From an uncultured Chryseobacterium sp. (GTDB lineage Bacteria > Bacteroidota > Bacteroidia > Flavobacteriales > Weeksellaceae): a stretch of 64,000 bases of DNA. The stretch lies in assembly GCA_913778505.1 (NCBI GenBank), contig CAJYWD010000036.1:310001-374000 (forward strand), written 5' to 3'. This document shows, in pieces, positions 32,388 through 41,593 of the stretch (position 1 is its first letter; the number at the start of each line of letters is the position of its first letter). The notes under the pieces are model-generated. The model saw only the letters and a program-made list of their open reading frames with translations. It did not search any database and was not told where the DNA came from. A program made the position numbers and the translations under genes.

Positions 32388-33296
32388 CTACAGAGATTTC
32401 TTAATTTCTTTCATCAGCTCTTTCCCTCCATTTTCCAATACTTTCAAAGCAATTTTTTCGCCGAAGTTTTCAGACTCATTCCAGTCAAAAATCTCATCCG
32501 TTTCGATGCAGTTTTTGCCGTCCAGCGAGCAAAGTCTTCCCAAAAATCGGATTTTTCCGTCAATCATTTCAGCTTTTGCGCCAATTGGTGCGGTACAGCC
32601 ACCTTCCAAAGTTTTCAGAAATTCTCTTTCGATATTGACACAACTCTCAGTTTCCTGATGTGAAATTGATTTTAAAATCGACGATAATTCCGGATTGTCA
32701 ATTTTGCTGGCAATCGCAACTACACCTTGCGACGGCGCCTGCAGCATAAACGGAATGTGCTCATAATGCACATCCAGATTCATTCTTTTGATGCCGGCCA
32801 AGGAAAACAAAGTCGCATTGGCAACACCATCATCCAGTTTTTTCAAACGGGTCTGGACGTTCCCGCGGATATCCGTAAATTCAGTTTCAGGAAATTCTTT
32901 CAACCAAAACGCGCGTCTTCTCAGGCTGCTGGTGGCGATTTTCAAAACTTCCAAATCCAGAGGTTCGGAATCATTATTTCTCACCAAAACATCTTCCGGA
33001 AAATCTCTTTCCAGAACGGCAGAAATCTGAATGTTGTGAGGCAATTGCGTGGGAACATCTTTCAGAGAGTGAACAGCAATGTCAATCTCATTATTCAACA
33101 ATGCGATATCCAGATCCTTTGTAAAAACACCTGTAATTCCGAGTGCATAAAGCGGCTGATCCAGATTTTTGTCGCCGGAACTCAGGATAGGAACAATTTC
33201 GGTTTGGAAACCTAATGCTTTTAGCTTCGATTCTACTTCGTGAGCCTGCCACAGGGCAAGCGGACTATTGCGAGTTCCTATTTTTATTGTCGTCAT
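32388..33296 (-). CDS. hemC: Hydroxymethylbilane synthase
   Basis: Polymerises four porphobilinogens into hydroxymethylbilane. 302 residues, normal length. KIGTRNSPLALWQA at the N-terminus, the AVHSLKDVPTQL aspartate/lysine segment, RRRAFWL with RGNVQTRL, and LEGGCTAPIGA with the cysteine that carries the dipyrromethane cofactor are all present. Its start overlaps hemA by 32 bases, so translation is coupled. A 158-base gap holding a hairpin repeat separates it from hemD. Confidence 0.96.
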   Translation of the reverse strand: MTTIKIGTRNSPLALWQAHEVESKLKALGFQTEIVPILSSGDKNLDQPLYALGITGVFTKDLDIALLNNEIDIAVHSLKDVPTQLPHNIQISAVLERDFPEDVLVRNNDSEPLDLEVLKIATSSLRRRAFWLKEFPETEFTDIRGNVQTRLKKLDDGVANATLFSLAGIKRMNLDVHYEHIPFMLQAPSQGVVAIASKIDNPELSSILKSISHQETESCVNIEREFLKTLEGGCTAPIGAKAEMIDGKIRFLGRLCSLDGKNCIETDEIFDWNESENFGEKIALKVLENGGKELMKEIKKSL

Positions 33297-34554
33297 CGGA
33301 TTCTTGTTTATGAATATCGAGAATGTCGCCCATCAGCTTGGTCACTTCATTAGCCCGCAAAGGATTTTCCAGGATATATTTGGCAAATCGGTTGGTTAGT
33401 TTTTGCACCAGTTTGTTAGACAGTTCCATATCTTCAATCTTGGCATAATTGAATTTTTTATGGATATTGTGCATTTCGTTTTCCTCGATTTTTTTCAGCG
33501 TATTTTTGAAATGGTTGATGTTGGGCGCCAGTTTCCTTTTCTTTTCCCAATCTACAAATTCCTTCGCCATTTCCTTTATGATACCTTCCGCTTTCGGGAT
33601 TTCCTTTTTGCGCTGTTCCATGGTTTCTTTGATGGTTTGCGACAGCTGATCCACGTCAATTAAAGTGACATTTTCCAAAGCGCCAATTTCTTTCTGCACA
33701 TTATTCGGGATAGATAAATCAATGACGAGCATTTCTTTGTTTTCCGGGAAATTAGATTCGTCGATAATATATTTCTGTGCGCCGGTGGCTACAATCAGGA
33801 CGTCGGTCTGTTTCAGCTCTTCCGGAAAACTGTTGAAATCGATTTGTGGGATTTTATATTTGTCGGCAATTTTCTCAGCTTTCTCAAAAGACCGGTTGGC
33901 GATTTTTATTTTTGGCTGATAAACGTGCTTCACGAGATTTTCAATCGTGTTTTGTCCGATTTCGCCAACGCCAAGAAGCAAAATGTTTTTCTCGTGAAGA
34001 TGCCTGGTGTTATTCAATATATAATGAACCGCCGCATAAGACACGGAAGCAGAACCAGTGCTGATTCCTGTCTCGTTTTTAATTCTTTTTGAAATTTGAA
34101 TCGATGAATTAATTGCACGTTCCAGATACGGATTAGAGAAATCCTTGTATTTTTTGAATCGATGATAAGCATTCTTGATCTGAGAGACAATTTCAAAATC
34201 ACCAATAATCTGGCTTTCCAGGCCTGCCGCCACGCGGAACAGATGGAACAATGCGTCTTCCCGCTGGATCACATTCACATATTTCAGAAACTCAGAAAGA
34301 CTCACACCCACAGTATTGCAATACAATTCTGCAATCTGAAGATAATTTTTAGTTGTGGAATAAATCTCGGTACGGTTACAAGTGGAGACCACAAAAGCGT
34401 CTCCATAATCCTGTTCGTGGATTTGATTGACGAAGGATTTAATGTGCTCGTCAAAAAAGGCAAAACGACCGCGTGTTTCGGCATCGGCTTTTTCGTAGCT
34501 GATACTGAGAACGGCAAAATCGGAAGTCTGATGAAATTTATTTCGTTGGCTCAT
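33265..34554 (-). CDS. hemA: Glutamyl-tRNA reductase
   Basis: First committed step of C5 haem synthesis: NADPH reduction of glutamyl-tRNA to glutamate-1-semialdehyde. 429 residues. VVSTCNRTEIYSTT carries the catalytic cysteine, ESQIIGDFEIVSQIKNAY is the next conserved helix, and LLGVGEIGQNTIENL is the NADP-binding Rossmann motif; the C-terminal helical dimerisation domain is complete. Divergent from mreB across 262 bases; TAAATTTG (34573-34566, minus strand) is the likely -7 box, 11 bases before the ATG. Confidence 0.96.
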   Translation of the reverse strand: MSQRNKFHQTSDFAVLSISYEKADAETRGRFAFFDEHIKSFVNQIHEQDYGDAFVVSTCNRTEIYSTTKNYLQIAELYCNTVGVSLSEFLKYVNVIQREDALFHLFRVAAGLESQIIGDFEIVSQIKNAYHRFKKYKDFSNPYLERAINSSIQISKRIKNETGISTGSASVSYAAVHYILNNTRHLHEKNILLLGVGEIGQNTIENLVKHVYQPKIKIANRSFEKAEKIADKYKIPQIDFNSFPEELKQTDVLIVATGAQKYIIDESNFPENKEMLVIDLSIPNNVQKEIGALENVTLIDVDQLSQTIKETMEQRKKEIPKAEGIIKEMAKEFVDWEKKRKLAPNINHFKNTLKKIEENEMHNIHKKFNYAKIEDMELSNKLVQKLTNRFAKYILENPLRANEVTKLMGDILDIHKQESDDDNKNRNSQ

Positions 34555-34565
34555 TTTTCAGGGAG

Positions 34566-34573
34566 CAAATTTA
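34566..34573 (-). promoter_or_regulatory. -7 element of the haem operon promoter
   Basis: TAAATTTG read on the minus strand fits TAnnTTTG; the hemA ATG follows 11 bases later. The upstream -33 box is not clear. Confidence 0.45.
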
Positions 34574-34783
34574 CGATTTTTAAAACTAAGCCTGATGATG
34601 AATGTCAGCTTTACGAATTGATAAAATCTATGCGGTTCATTAGCATTTTTGAAAGCCAAATAAGTTTAGGAAACTTTTACCAGGGTAATTATTTTTGCAA
34701 TTTTGATAATTTGAGACCATGAATTTTAATAAAATTTTAACCAAAAAAAATAGTTTTGGAACTTTAGAATGCTTCTAAATTTA

Positions 34784-34791
34784 TATCTTTG
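34784..34791 (+). promoter_or_regulatory. -7 element of the shape-operon promoter
   Basis: TATCTTTG matches TAnnTTTG, 25 bases before the mreB ATG. TTTG at 34755-34758 lies upstream but at a wider spacing (25 bases) than usual, so only the -7 box is claimed. The hemA-mreB gap of 262 bases otherwise holds AT-rich sequence and a second TATTTTTG near 34.69 kb. Confidence 0.45.
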
Positions 34792-34816
34792 TAAACTTAA
34801 TAATTATTGAACGGAA

Positions 34817-35842
34817 ATGGGTTTATTGGATATGTTTACGCAAGAGATTGCGATTGACTTAGGTACGGCAAATACGCTGATTATACATAACAACAAAATC
34901 GTTGTGGACCAGCCTTCTATCGTAGCGATAGAGCGTTCGTCCGGTAAGCCGATTGCAGTGGGAGAGCAAGCCAAACATATGCAGGGGAAAACCCACGAGG
35001 ACATCAAAACCATCCGTCCGCTGAAGGACGGTGTAATTGCGGATTTCCACGCTTCCGAACACATGATTAAGGAATTTATCAAGCAGATTCCTGGTATCAA
35101 AGGAAAACTCTTTCAGCCGGCGCTAAGAATCGTGATCTGTATCCCTTCCGGTATTACTGAAGTGGAGAAAAGAGCGGTAAGGGATTCTGCCCAAAAGGTG
35201 AATGCAAAAGAAGTCCGTTTGATCTATGAACCAATGGCAGCGGCAATAGGAGTTGGGATTGATGTTCAGAAACCGGAAGGTAATATGATCATCGACATAG
35301 GTGGCGGAACAACGGAAATCGCCGTAGTGGCACTTGGCGGAATTGTCTGCGACAAATCTGTGAAAATCGCAGGTGATGTTTTTACCAATGATATCGCTTA
35401 TTACCTGAGAACGCATCATAATTTATACATCGGGGAAAGAACGGCGGAGAGGATCAAACTTGAGGTTGGTTCTGCAGTAGAAGAGCTGGATGTTCCTATT
35501 GACGATATTCCGGTACAGGGTAGAGATTTAATTACCGGTAAGCCGAAAGAAATTATGGTCAACTATAAAGAAATTGCCAAAGCGCTGGATAAATCGATCA
35601 TCAGAATCGAAGATGCTGTGATGGAAACCTTGTCCTTAACACCTCCGGAACTGGCTGCGGATATTTACAAGACAGGTATCTACCTTGCAGGTGGTGGTGC
35701 ACTGTTGAGAGGTTTGGCAGACAGGCTTCACAGAAAAACGGGATTGCCGGTCTTCGTGGCAGAAGATCCGTTGAGAGCGGTGGTACGCGGTACCGGAATA
35801 GCGCTTAAAAATATGGATAAGTTCAATTTCTTAATCAAATAA
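34817..35842 (+). CDS. mreB: Rod-shape-determining protein MreB
   Basis: A bacterial actin that forms membrane-attached filaments guiding lateral cell-wall synthesis. 341 residues. Actin-family ATP site motifs are intact: phosphate 1 IAIDLGTANTLI (about 11-22), phosphate 2 IIDIGGGTTEIAVV, and the adenosine motif LAGGGALLRGLADRL. The short N-terminus LLDMFTQE is the membrane-binding end. First gene of the shape operon mreB-mreC-mreD-mrdA-rodA. Confidence 0.97.
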   Translation: MGLLDMFTQEIAIDLGTANTLIIHNNKIVVDQPSIVAIERSSGKPIAVGEQAKHMQGKTHEDIKTIRPLKDGVIADFHASEHMIKEFIKQIPGIKGKLFQPALRIVICIPSGITEVEKRAVRDSAQKVNAKEVRLIYEPMAAAIGVGIDVQKPEGNMIIDIGGGTTEIAVVALGGIVCDKSVKIAGDVFTNDIAYYLRTHHNLYIGERTAERIKLEVGSAVEELDVPIDDIPVQGRDLITGKPKEIMVNYKEIAKALDKSIIRIEDAVMETLSLTPPELAADIYKTGIYLAGGGALLRGLADRLHRKTGLPVFVAEDPLRAVVRGTGIALKNMDKFNFLIK

Positions 35843-35933
35843 TAATTTTCTTAAAGTTGAATTGATTGTAAATATCTCAACTCTTCTGACGTGAGAATTA
35901 TTTATCAATCATCAATTATCTTTTATAACTTAG

Positions 35934-36788
35934 ATGGGTGCGCTGCTGAGATTTTTTACCAAGAATGCATTATTTGTGTTCTTCATATTTCTACAATTGG
36001 TGGCAGTTGTATTGATATTCAGCAAAAACTCGATGCAGCAAAGTTTCCTTGCAGCGAAAACTGCGGCTTTCAATTCCTGGGTTTCCGGCTATATTGACGA
36101 GGGAACATCTTACCTGAAATTAAAACAAATCAACGAAGACCTGGTTGCTCAGAACAAAGCTTTGATGCTCGAGGTTTATGGAAAAGAGAATTCAAAAAAT
36201 CCAAGTTTCCGCCGTGTTTATGATACTATCGGCGGCGGACAAATATACACCTTCGTGGATGGGGAAGTGGTCTTCAACAGCATCAACAGAAAGGATAATT
36301 ACTTCACGATAAACAGAGGGAAACTTCAGGGTGTCAATTCCAAAATGGGCGTGATCGCACCGAGAGGAATTGCCGGAATCGTGATTAATACAACGGATAA
36401 CTATGCCTTGGTTCAGTCGGTGCTGAGTACGAACAAAATCAAAATCAGTGCGGCGCTCAAGAAGTCCGGTTACTTCGGAACTTTGACCTGGAAAGGCGAT
36501 GACTCCCGCACAATGACATTGTCCGACGTTCCGAAATATGTTCCGCTGAAAGTGGGTGACACCGTGGTAACAGACGGAAAATCCTCTATCTTTCCTGCGG
36601 GAATTATTGTGGGAACTGTTGCCGGTTACGAAGTAGACAGCAAAACAGGCTTCTGGGATATTTCTGTAGAGCTGAGCGAAAAGATCGGAAAACTCAGCAA
36701 GGTGTACGTGGTTCGCAACCTGAAGAAATCGGAAGTGCAGAAAATTGAGGATACCTTAAAAGTTCAAATCAAAAAAGATGGTCAGTAG
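35934..36788 (+). CDS. mreC: Cell-shape protein MreC
   Basis: 284 residues: a membrane helix at about 10-30, a coiled-coil stretch (YLKLKQINEDLVAQNKALM) and two beta domains with NRGKLQGVNSKMGVIAPRG and GIAGIVINTTDNYALVQSVL. MreC is a periplasmic scaffold linking MreB, RodA and PBP2. It begins 91 bases after mreB and overlaps mreD by 11 bases. Confidence 0.93.
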   Translation: MGALLRFFTKNALFVFFIFLQLVAVVLIFSKNSMQQSFLAAKTAAFNSWVSGYIDEGTSYLKLKQINEDLVAQNKALMLEVYGKENSKNPSFRRVYDTIGGGQIYTFVDGEVVFNSINRKDNYFTINRGKLQGVNSKMGVIAPRGIAGIVINTTDNYALVQSVLSTNKIKISAALKKSGYFGTLTWKGDDSRTMTLSDVPKYVPLKVGDTVVTDGKSSIFPAGIIVGTVAGYEVDSKTGFWDISVELSEKIGKLSKVYVVRNLKKSEVQKIEDTLKVQIKKDGQ

Positions 36789-37284
36789 AAACATTGCCTC
36801 CGACTTGCTTCTCATAGCATTGCTCACTGCTTTTCAGATTTTTGTGCTGAACAGGATTGCCTTGTTCGGGCAGTACGTTCCGGTACTTTACCCAGTATTT
36901 GTGATGTTTTATCCGTTTTTCAGGAATCAGTTTCAATTCTTGGGATTGAGTTTTTTACTGGGATTATGTGTAGATGCGTTTCTCGGAACCTGGGGAATCA
37001 ATGCGTTTGCGACCACAGTGATTGCCTATTTCCGGACACTTATATTCCGGACTTCTACGGATACCACCACAGATTTTTTCTCATTTCAAAGCATCCAGTG
37101 GACGCAGTTCATTTTTTTTATTGTCACCAGTATTTTTATCCACCAGCTTCTGGTGCAGTATATCGAGTTTTTTAAATTCAACAGGTTTTTTGAGATTTTC
37201 CTTAATGTAATAGTTACCAGTATTATTTCGTTTGTATTTATACTGGCCTACACATTAGCATTCAAAATCAAGCAGAAAGTCTGA
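36778..37284 (+). CDS. mreD: Rod-shape protein MreD
   Basis: 168 residues with about five membrane segments. The LLLIALLTAFQIFVLNRI start, LFGQYVPVLYPVFVMFYP, FLLGLCVDAFLGTWGINAFA (the conserved G-L-x-x-D-x-F segment) and the long C-terminal helix match MreD. Partner of MreC in the elongasome. The 11-base overlap with mreC implies coupled translation. Confidence 0.9.
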   Translation: MVSRNIASDLLLIALLTAFQIFVLNRIALFGQYVPVLYPVFVMFYPFFRNQFQFLGLSFLLGLCVDAFLGTWGINAFATTVIAYFRTLIFRTSTDTTTDFFSFQSIQWTQFIFFIVTSIFIHQLLVQYIEFFKFNRFFEIFLNVIVTSIISFVFILAYTLAFKIKQKV

Positions 37285-37371
37285 AAATATTAATGTTAAT
37301 CCAGCCGTAAAACCTGTTTTCTCTGATGTTGAGGTTGCAGCTCTCTTCTCCTTAAAAGTAGAAAAACACGT

Positions 37372-39399
37372 ATGAAATCACAATATCTCAAAATCATTCT
37401 AGCGCTCACCATCATTGCAGTCATTTTTATTGCAAGGCTTTCCTATCTCCAGCTCTTTACGGATCGTTATGCTCTGAATGCTGCCAATACCTCCATAAAA
37501 ATTGAATATGTCATTCCTCCAAGAGGTGTAATTTTTGACCGCAACGGTAAAATTCTTGTAGGCAATCAGCCAGCATTCGAGATTTCTTACACAGCAGCAC
37601 TTCTTAAGCCCGATTTTGATACGATTGGATTTTGTAAATTGATGAATATCACCAAGCCGGAATTCATTAGAACAATGAAAGATATCGAGAAGGAAAAATA
37701 TTATTCCAAACTCACGCCGATGACTTTTATGAAAAATTTAAGTCGTGAAGATATGGCGAGAATTCAGGAGCTGATATTCAAGTATCCGGCATTTGCCATT
37801 GTTCCGCGTCCGCAGAGACAATATGAAATCAACACGTCCGGAAACCTTTTGGGATACACCAATCAGGTTAATGATAACGATATTAAGAAAGATTCACTGT
37901 ACTATTTGCCGGGAGATATTGTAGGAAAAAGCGGAATCGAAAAGGCTTACGAAAAAGAACTCCGGGGCGAAAAAGGGATGAAATACATCCAAAAGGATAT
38001 CCGGCAAAGAAGCATCGGCTCTTACAAAAACGGAGAGCTTGATAAGGAAGTAGTGACCGGAAAAGATTTGACCCTCACCATCGACTACGATCTGCAGAGA
38101 ATGGCGGAAGAAATGTTGGTGAATAAGCATGGCGCCATCGTAGCATTAGACCCGAATAATGGCGAAATCCTGACAATGGCAACAGGACCGGACATTGACC
38201 CGAATCTCTTCACAGGTTCCAATAAATCCCGAAATCTCTACCGACTGGCAAACGATACCATCTACGAAAACAAACCAACGTTTGACCGTTCTGTCCAGGC
38301 AGCTTATCCTCCGGGTTCTACATTTAAATTGTTAACGGCTTTGGCCGCAATGGAAATGGGCGTGATGGATGATAAAACGATTTTTCCTTGTGGACGAGGA
38401 TTTTTCTACCGTGGAAAGAGCATCAAAGGTCACGGCGGAGCAGACCCTTTGATTCCGTCTATTCAGGTTTCCAGTAACTGTTACTTCACTTATGCTTACA
38501 TCTCCATCATCAAAAAATATCCCGGAAATCCTTCAAAAGGTGTAGACGAATGGAAAAAAATCATCAACAGTTTTGGTGTTGGAGAGTTCTTAAATAACGA
38601 TTTAGCCGTTGGTGCAAAAGGTAGAATTCCGTCTGGTGAATTCTATGAAAAAAAAATGAAATCCATTTATAAAGCCAGCGGGTCTAAACGGACAGATTAT
38701 AAAAATTGGGACGAGATGCCAACTGGCGCTATTTATAACGGAATGGGACAGGGCGATGTTCTTCTGACACCGATGCAAATGGCCAACTTTGTAGCTGCCA
38801 TCGCAAACAAAGGCTGGTATTACACCCCACATGTTGTCAAATCCATCGACGGAAAACCAAATCCAGACCCAAGATTCAGGAAAAAGCATATGACTTTGGT
38901 TCAGAATCCACATTTTTATGATGTTGTTCTAAAAGGAATGGAGGCGGTAATGCTACGGGGAACAGGAAGAAGTCTCATGTCCAAAGATTTCACACAGCTG
39001 GCCAAAACAGGAACTGCACAGGTTCCGCAGGGAAAAGATAACTCAATCTTCGTGCTGATAGCGCCTGCGGACAAACCTAAGATTGTGGTGGCCGCTGTGA
39101 TGGAACATGCAGGTTTTGGAGCTACCTGGGCCGGACCGGCATGCTCTACCATTGCAGAAAAATACGTTACTGGCGAACTTAAAAGGGAGCATCTCTATAA
39201 AAAAATGATTTCCGCCAGCTTTATGCCGGAGTACAAACGCCAGTACATTGCCGATATGAAACGCAAAGGCTGGTATAAGGAACCTCCAAAAGATTCTGCC
39301 CAGCTTAAAAAAATCAAGGATAGCCTGCAGGCCATCGCCAATAAAAAGCTCAAAAAAGACAGCGCCAAAGTAAAACCTCTAAAAACCCGAGCAAGATGA
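37372..39399 (+). CDS. mrdA: Penicillin-binding protein 2 (transpeptidase)
   Basis: The elongasome class B transpeptidase, 675 residues. A single membrane anchor (about 7-25) precedes the dimerisation domain with the conserved IPPRGVIFDRNGKILVGN. The transpeptidase follows: GSTFKLL with catalytic S316 and K319, SSNCYF, and KTGTAQ. The C-terminal tail (about 30 residues) is Lys-rich (KKIKDSLQAIANKKLKKDS), a feature of flavobacterial PBP2 and probably not catalytic. Its 3' end overlaps rodA by four bases. Cross-links peptidoglycan during elongation. Confidence 0.95.
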   Translation: MKSQYLKIILALTIIAVIFIARLSYLQLFTDRYALNAANTSIKIEYVIPPRGVIFDRNGKILVGNQPAFEISYTAALLKPDFDTIGFCKLMNITKPEFIRTMKDIEKEKYYSKLTPMTFMKNLSREDMARIQELIFKYPAFAIVPRPQRQYEINTSGNLLGYTNQVNDNDIKKDSLYYLPGDIVGKSGIEKAYEKELRGEKGMKYIQKDIRQRSIGSYKNGELDKEVVTGKDLTLTIDYDLQRMAEEMLVNKHGAIVALDPNNGEILTMATGPDIDPNLFTGSNKSRNLYRLANDTIYENKPTFDRSVQAAYPPGSTFKLLTALAAMEMGVMDDKTIFPCGRGFFYRGKSIKGHGGADPLIPSIQVSSNCYFTYAYISIIKKYPGNPSKGVDEWKKIINSFGVGEFLNNDLAVGAKGRIPSGEFYEKKMKSIYKASGSKRTDYKNWDEMPTGAIYNGMGQGDVLLTPMQMANFVAAIANKGWYYTPHVVKSIDGKPNPDPRFRKKHMTLVQNPHFYDVVLKGMEAVMLRGTGRSLMSKDFTQLAKTGTAQVPQGKDNSIFVLIAPADKPKIVVAAVMEHAGFGATWAGPACSTIAEKYVTGELKREHLYKKMISASFMPEYKRQYIADMKRKGWYKEPPKDSAQLKKIKDSLQAIANKKLKKDSAKVKPLKTRAR

Positions 39400-40643
39400 A
39401 GTGGGCAGAAGGAATAGATAAGCTGGGAATATCATTGTACATCCTGCTTTGTGTTTTTGCAATTATTAATATCTACAGTGTAAAGGCAGACCTGGGTCAG
39501 AAGCAGCTGATATTTTTCGGCATTTCGTGTTTTGTCGGTTTTATTATTTTCCTGATGCGCACTAAGTTCTTCGAAAATATGTCGGCGATCATTTATGTCG
39601 GCGGCGTGCTTTTGCTGGTTGGGCTATTTCCTTTCGGTACCGAAATTCTCGGACAGAAAAACTGGTACAAGTTCGGAGGTTTCACCATGCAGCCTGTAGA
39701 ATTTGCCAAAATCGGAACTGCACTGATGCTGGCGAACTATGTGTCGGGTCAGGATTTTAATATTGAAAATCGCCGCTCACTGATTACTTCCATGGCGATC
39801 ATTGCCATTCCGGGTATTGTGGTGCTTATGATTCCGGATGTTGGCTCATTGCTGGTTTTTGTAGCCTTTGTCATTGCGCTTTACAGGGAAGGACTTAGTG
39901 GCAAATTATTTATGGTGGGCACTTTGTTCGCCGGCGTTTTTCTGATTGCCAACTATCTCAATGATCCGCTACAGATCAGTCTTTGGTATTTCACCGGTAT
40001 CATTATCATTCTGGGCGCTGTTTGGCTGGCTTTCAATCTCATGATGCTGAATAAGAACATCTATTCATTACTGCCGGGCATCGGAATTGTGCTGCTGCTC
40101 GCAGGATTGTCTGTCGTCTCACCCATTGTGTTCGAGAAATTGCCGAAACACCAGCAGGAGCGGGTGGAAGTTCTTTACAAAGGCGAACGCGAGTTCCGGG
40201 ACACTTCGGGCTATAACTTACTCTATTCCAAAACCGCTATTGGCTCTGGCGGCATGACTGGAAAAGGCTATAAGCAGGGATCTGTCACGCAAGGGAAATT
40301 TGTTCCTGAGCAGGAAACCGACTACATTTTCTGCACAGTAGGAGAGGAATGGGGATTCTTGGGCAGCACGATCCTGATCTTATGCTACGCCATTTTTATC
40401 GGAAGGATCTACTATCTTGCGGAAAACCAGAAGTCTACCTTCAACCGTGTGTTCGGATACTGTCTGGCCTCAATTTTACTGATTCACTTTGCCATCAATC
40501 TCGGGATGGTAATGGGATTGTTTCCTACTGTTGGGATTCCTTTACCCTTTTTCAGCTATGGAGGAAGTTCGCTTCTCGCATTTTCCATCATGACCTTTAT
40601 TTTTTTCAAGCTTAATTACGCCGATAAAAACAGTTTGGTGTAA
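39396..40643 (+). CDS. rodA: Rod-shape protein RodA (SEDS glycosyltransferase)
   Basis: 415 residues with about ten membrane segments, a SEDS family glycan polymerase that works with PBP2. NWYKFGGFTMQPVEFAKIGT, IPDVGSLLVFVAFVIALYREG, DYIFCTVGEEWGFLG and VGIPLPFFSYGGSSLL are the signature motifs. Starts in the last codons of mrdA (ATGA overlap). No terminator is obvious before the M48 gene. Confidence 0.96.
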   Translation: MKWAEGIDKLGISLYILLCVFAIINIYSVKADLGQKQLIFFGISCFVGFIIFLMRTKFFENMSAIIYVGGVLLLVGLFPFGTEILGQKNWYKFGGFTMQPVEFAKIGTALMLANYVSGQDFNIENRRSLITSMAIIAIPGIVVLMIPDVGSLLVFVAFVIALYREGLSGKLFMVGTLFAGVFLIANYLNDPLQISLWYFTGIIIILGAVWLAFNLMMLNKNIYSLLPGIGIVLLLAGLSVVSPIVFEKLPKHQQERVEVLYKGEREFRDTSGYNLLYSKTAIGSGGMTGKGYKQGSVTQGKFVPEQETDYIFCTVGEEWGFLGSTILILCYAIFIGRIYYLAENQKSTFNRVFGYCLASILLIHFAINLGMVMGLFPTVGIPLPFFSYGGSSLLAFSIMTFIFFKLNYADKNSLV

Positions 40644-40747
40644 ATTGTCTTCATTCTAAGGACTCTATTGTCATCAAACATTACTTTTTGGTTGAATTTT
40701 TGATGGTCGTTTTTAAAATAAAAGTTATTAATTTTAAAATTGATCTA

Positions 40748-41560
40748 ATGAAAAAAGCAATCCTTTCTTTAATGATCGTAGGATCCATGAGTACCTTACA
40801 TGCGCAGCTAAACCTGGGAAACATCACCAAAGCAGCCGGAAAAGGTGTCACGGCTCTCACTTTCACCAATGCTGATGCGGCTAAGCTTTCTAAAGAATCC
40901 GTGGAGTACATGGACAAAAATAATCCCGTGGCTGGTACTAATGATCCGTACACGGTAAGACTCAACAAACTTTTTGCGAAACACAAATCGCAGGACGGCC
41001 TGAAACTTAATTATAAGGTCTATAAAGTGAAAGACATCAATGCCTTCGCCGCAGCAGATGGCAGCGTGCGTGTGTTTTCCTCGCTGATGGATATCATGAC
41101 CAATGACGAATTGCTGGCGGTTATCGGTCATGAAATTGGTCACGTTAAAAATGAAGATACGAAGGACGCCATCAAATCGGCATATCTAAAAGCGGCGGCT
41201 CTGGATGCCGCTTCTGCTTCGTCCAAAACCATCGCAACGCTCAACGAGAGTCAGTTGGGAAAGCTGGCTAACGCCATCATGGATGCCTCGCATAGCAAAA
41301 AGCAGGAATCCGAAGCAGACCTTTATTCATACGATTTTATGAAGGCCAATGGCTACAATGTGGTGGGTGCATACACAGCATTTAAGAAACTGGCATTGCT
41401 GTCAGAAGGCGGCAGCCCGCAATCCGGATTTCAGAAGATGTTCAACTCGCATCCGGACAGTAACAAGCGTGCAGAAGCCATTAAAAAACGCGCCGAGAAA
41501 GACGGCCTTTGGAAAGATCCCGGTACGGTAACATTACCTACTGCAAAATTGACTAAGTAA
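40748..41560 (+). CDS. M48 family metalloprotease
   Basis: 270 residues with a signal peptide (MKKAILSLMIVGSMSTLHAQ), so periplasmic or outer-membrane associated. HEIGHV holds the zinc ligands (H128, E129, H132) and ESEADLYSYDFMKANGYN provides the third ligand region. The BepA/LoiP-type M48 proteases act in outer-membrane protein quality control; whether this one does is inference. The frame is open from 40688, but the signal peptide starts at ATG 40748. A terminator lies at the end. Confidence 0.9.
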   Translation: MKKAILSLMIVGSMSTLHAQLNLGNITKAAGKGVTALTFTNADAAKLSKESVEYMDKNNPVAGTNDPYTVRLNKLFAKHKSQDGLKLNYKVYKVKDINAFAAADGSVRVFSSLMDIMTNDELLAVIGHEIGHVKNEDTKDAIKSAYLKAAALDAASASSKTIATLNESQLGKLANAIMDASHSKKQESEADLYSYDFMKANGYNVVGAYTAFKKLALLSEGGSPQSGFQKMFNSHPDSNKRAEAIKKRAEKDGLWKDPGTVTLPTAKLTK

Positions 41561-41562
41561 AA

Positions 41563-41593
41563 GAGAAGCAACCGTCCAGGTTGCTTTCTTTTT
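41563..41593. terminator. Bidirectional terminator between the M48 protease and the amylase
   Basis: AAGCAACC (41566-41573) and GGTTGCTT (41579-41586) form a stem with loop GTCCA and T/A runs on both sides, suitable for both convergent genes. Confidence 0.8.

Noticed and set aside
34720-34779. Tiny ORF of about 19 codons in the hemA-mreB gap
   Set aside because: AT-rich, no ribosome-binding sequence and no similarity; a short frame of this size is expected by chance.
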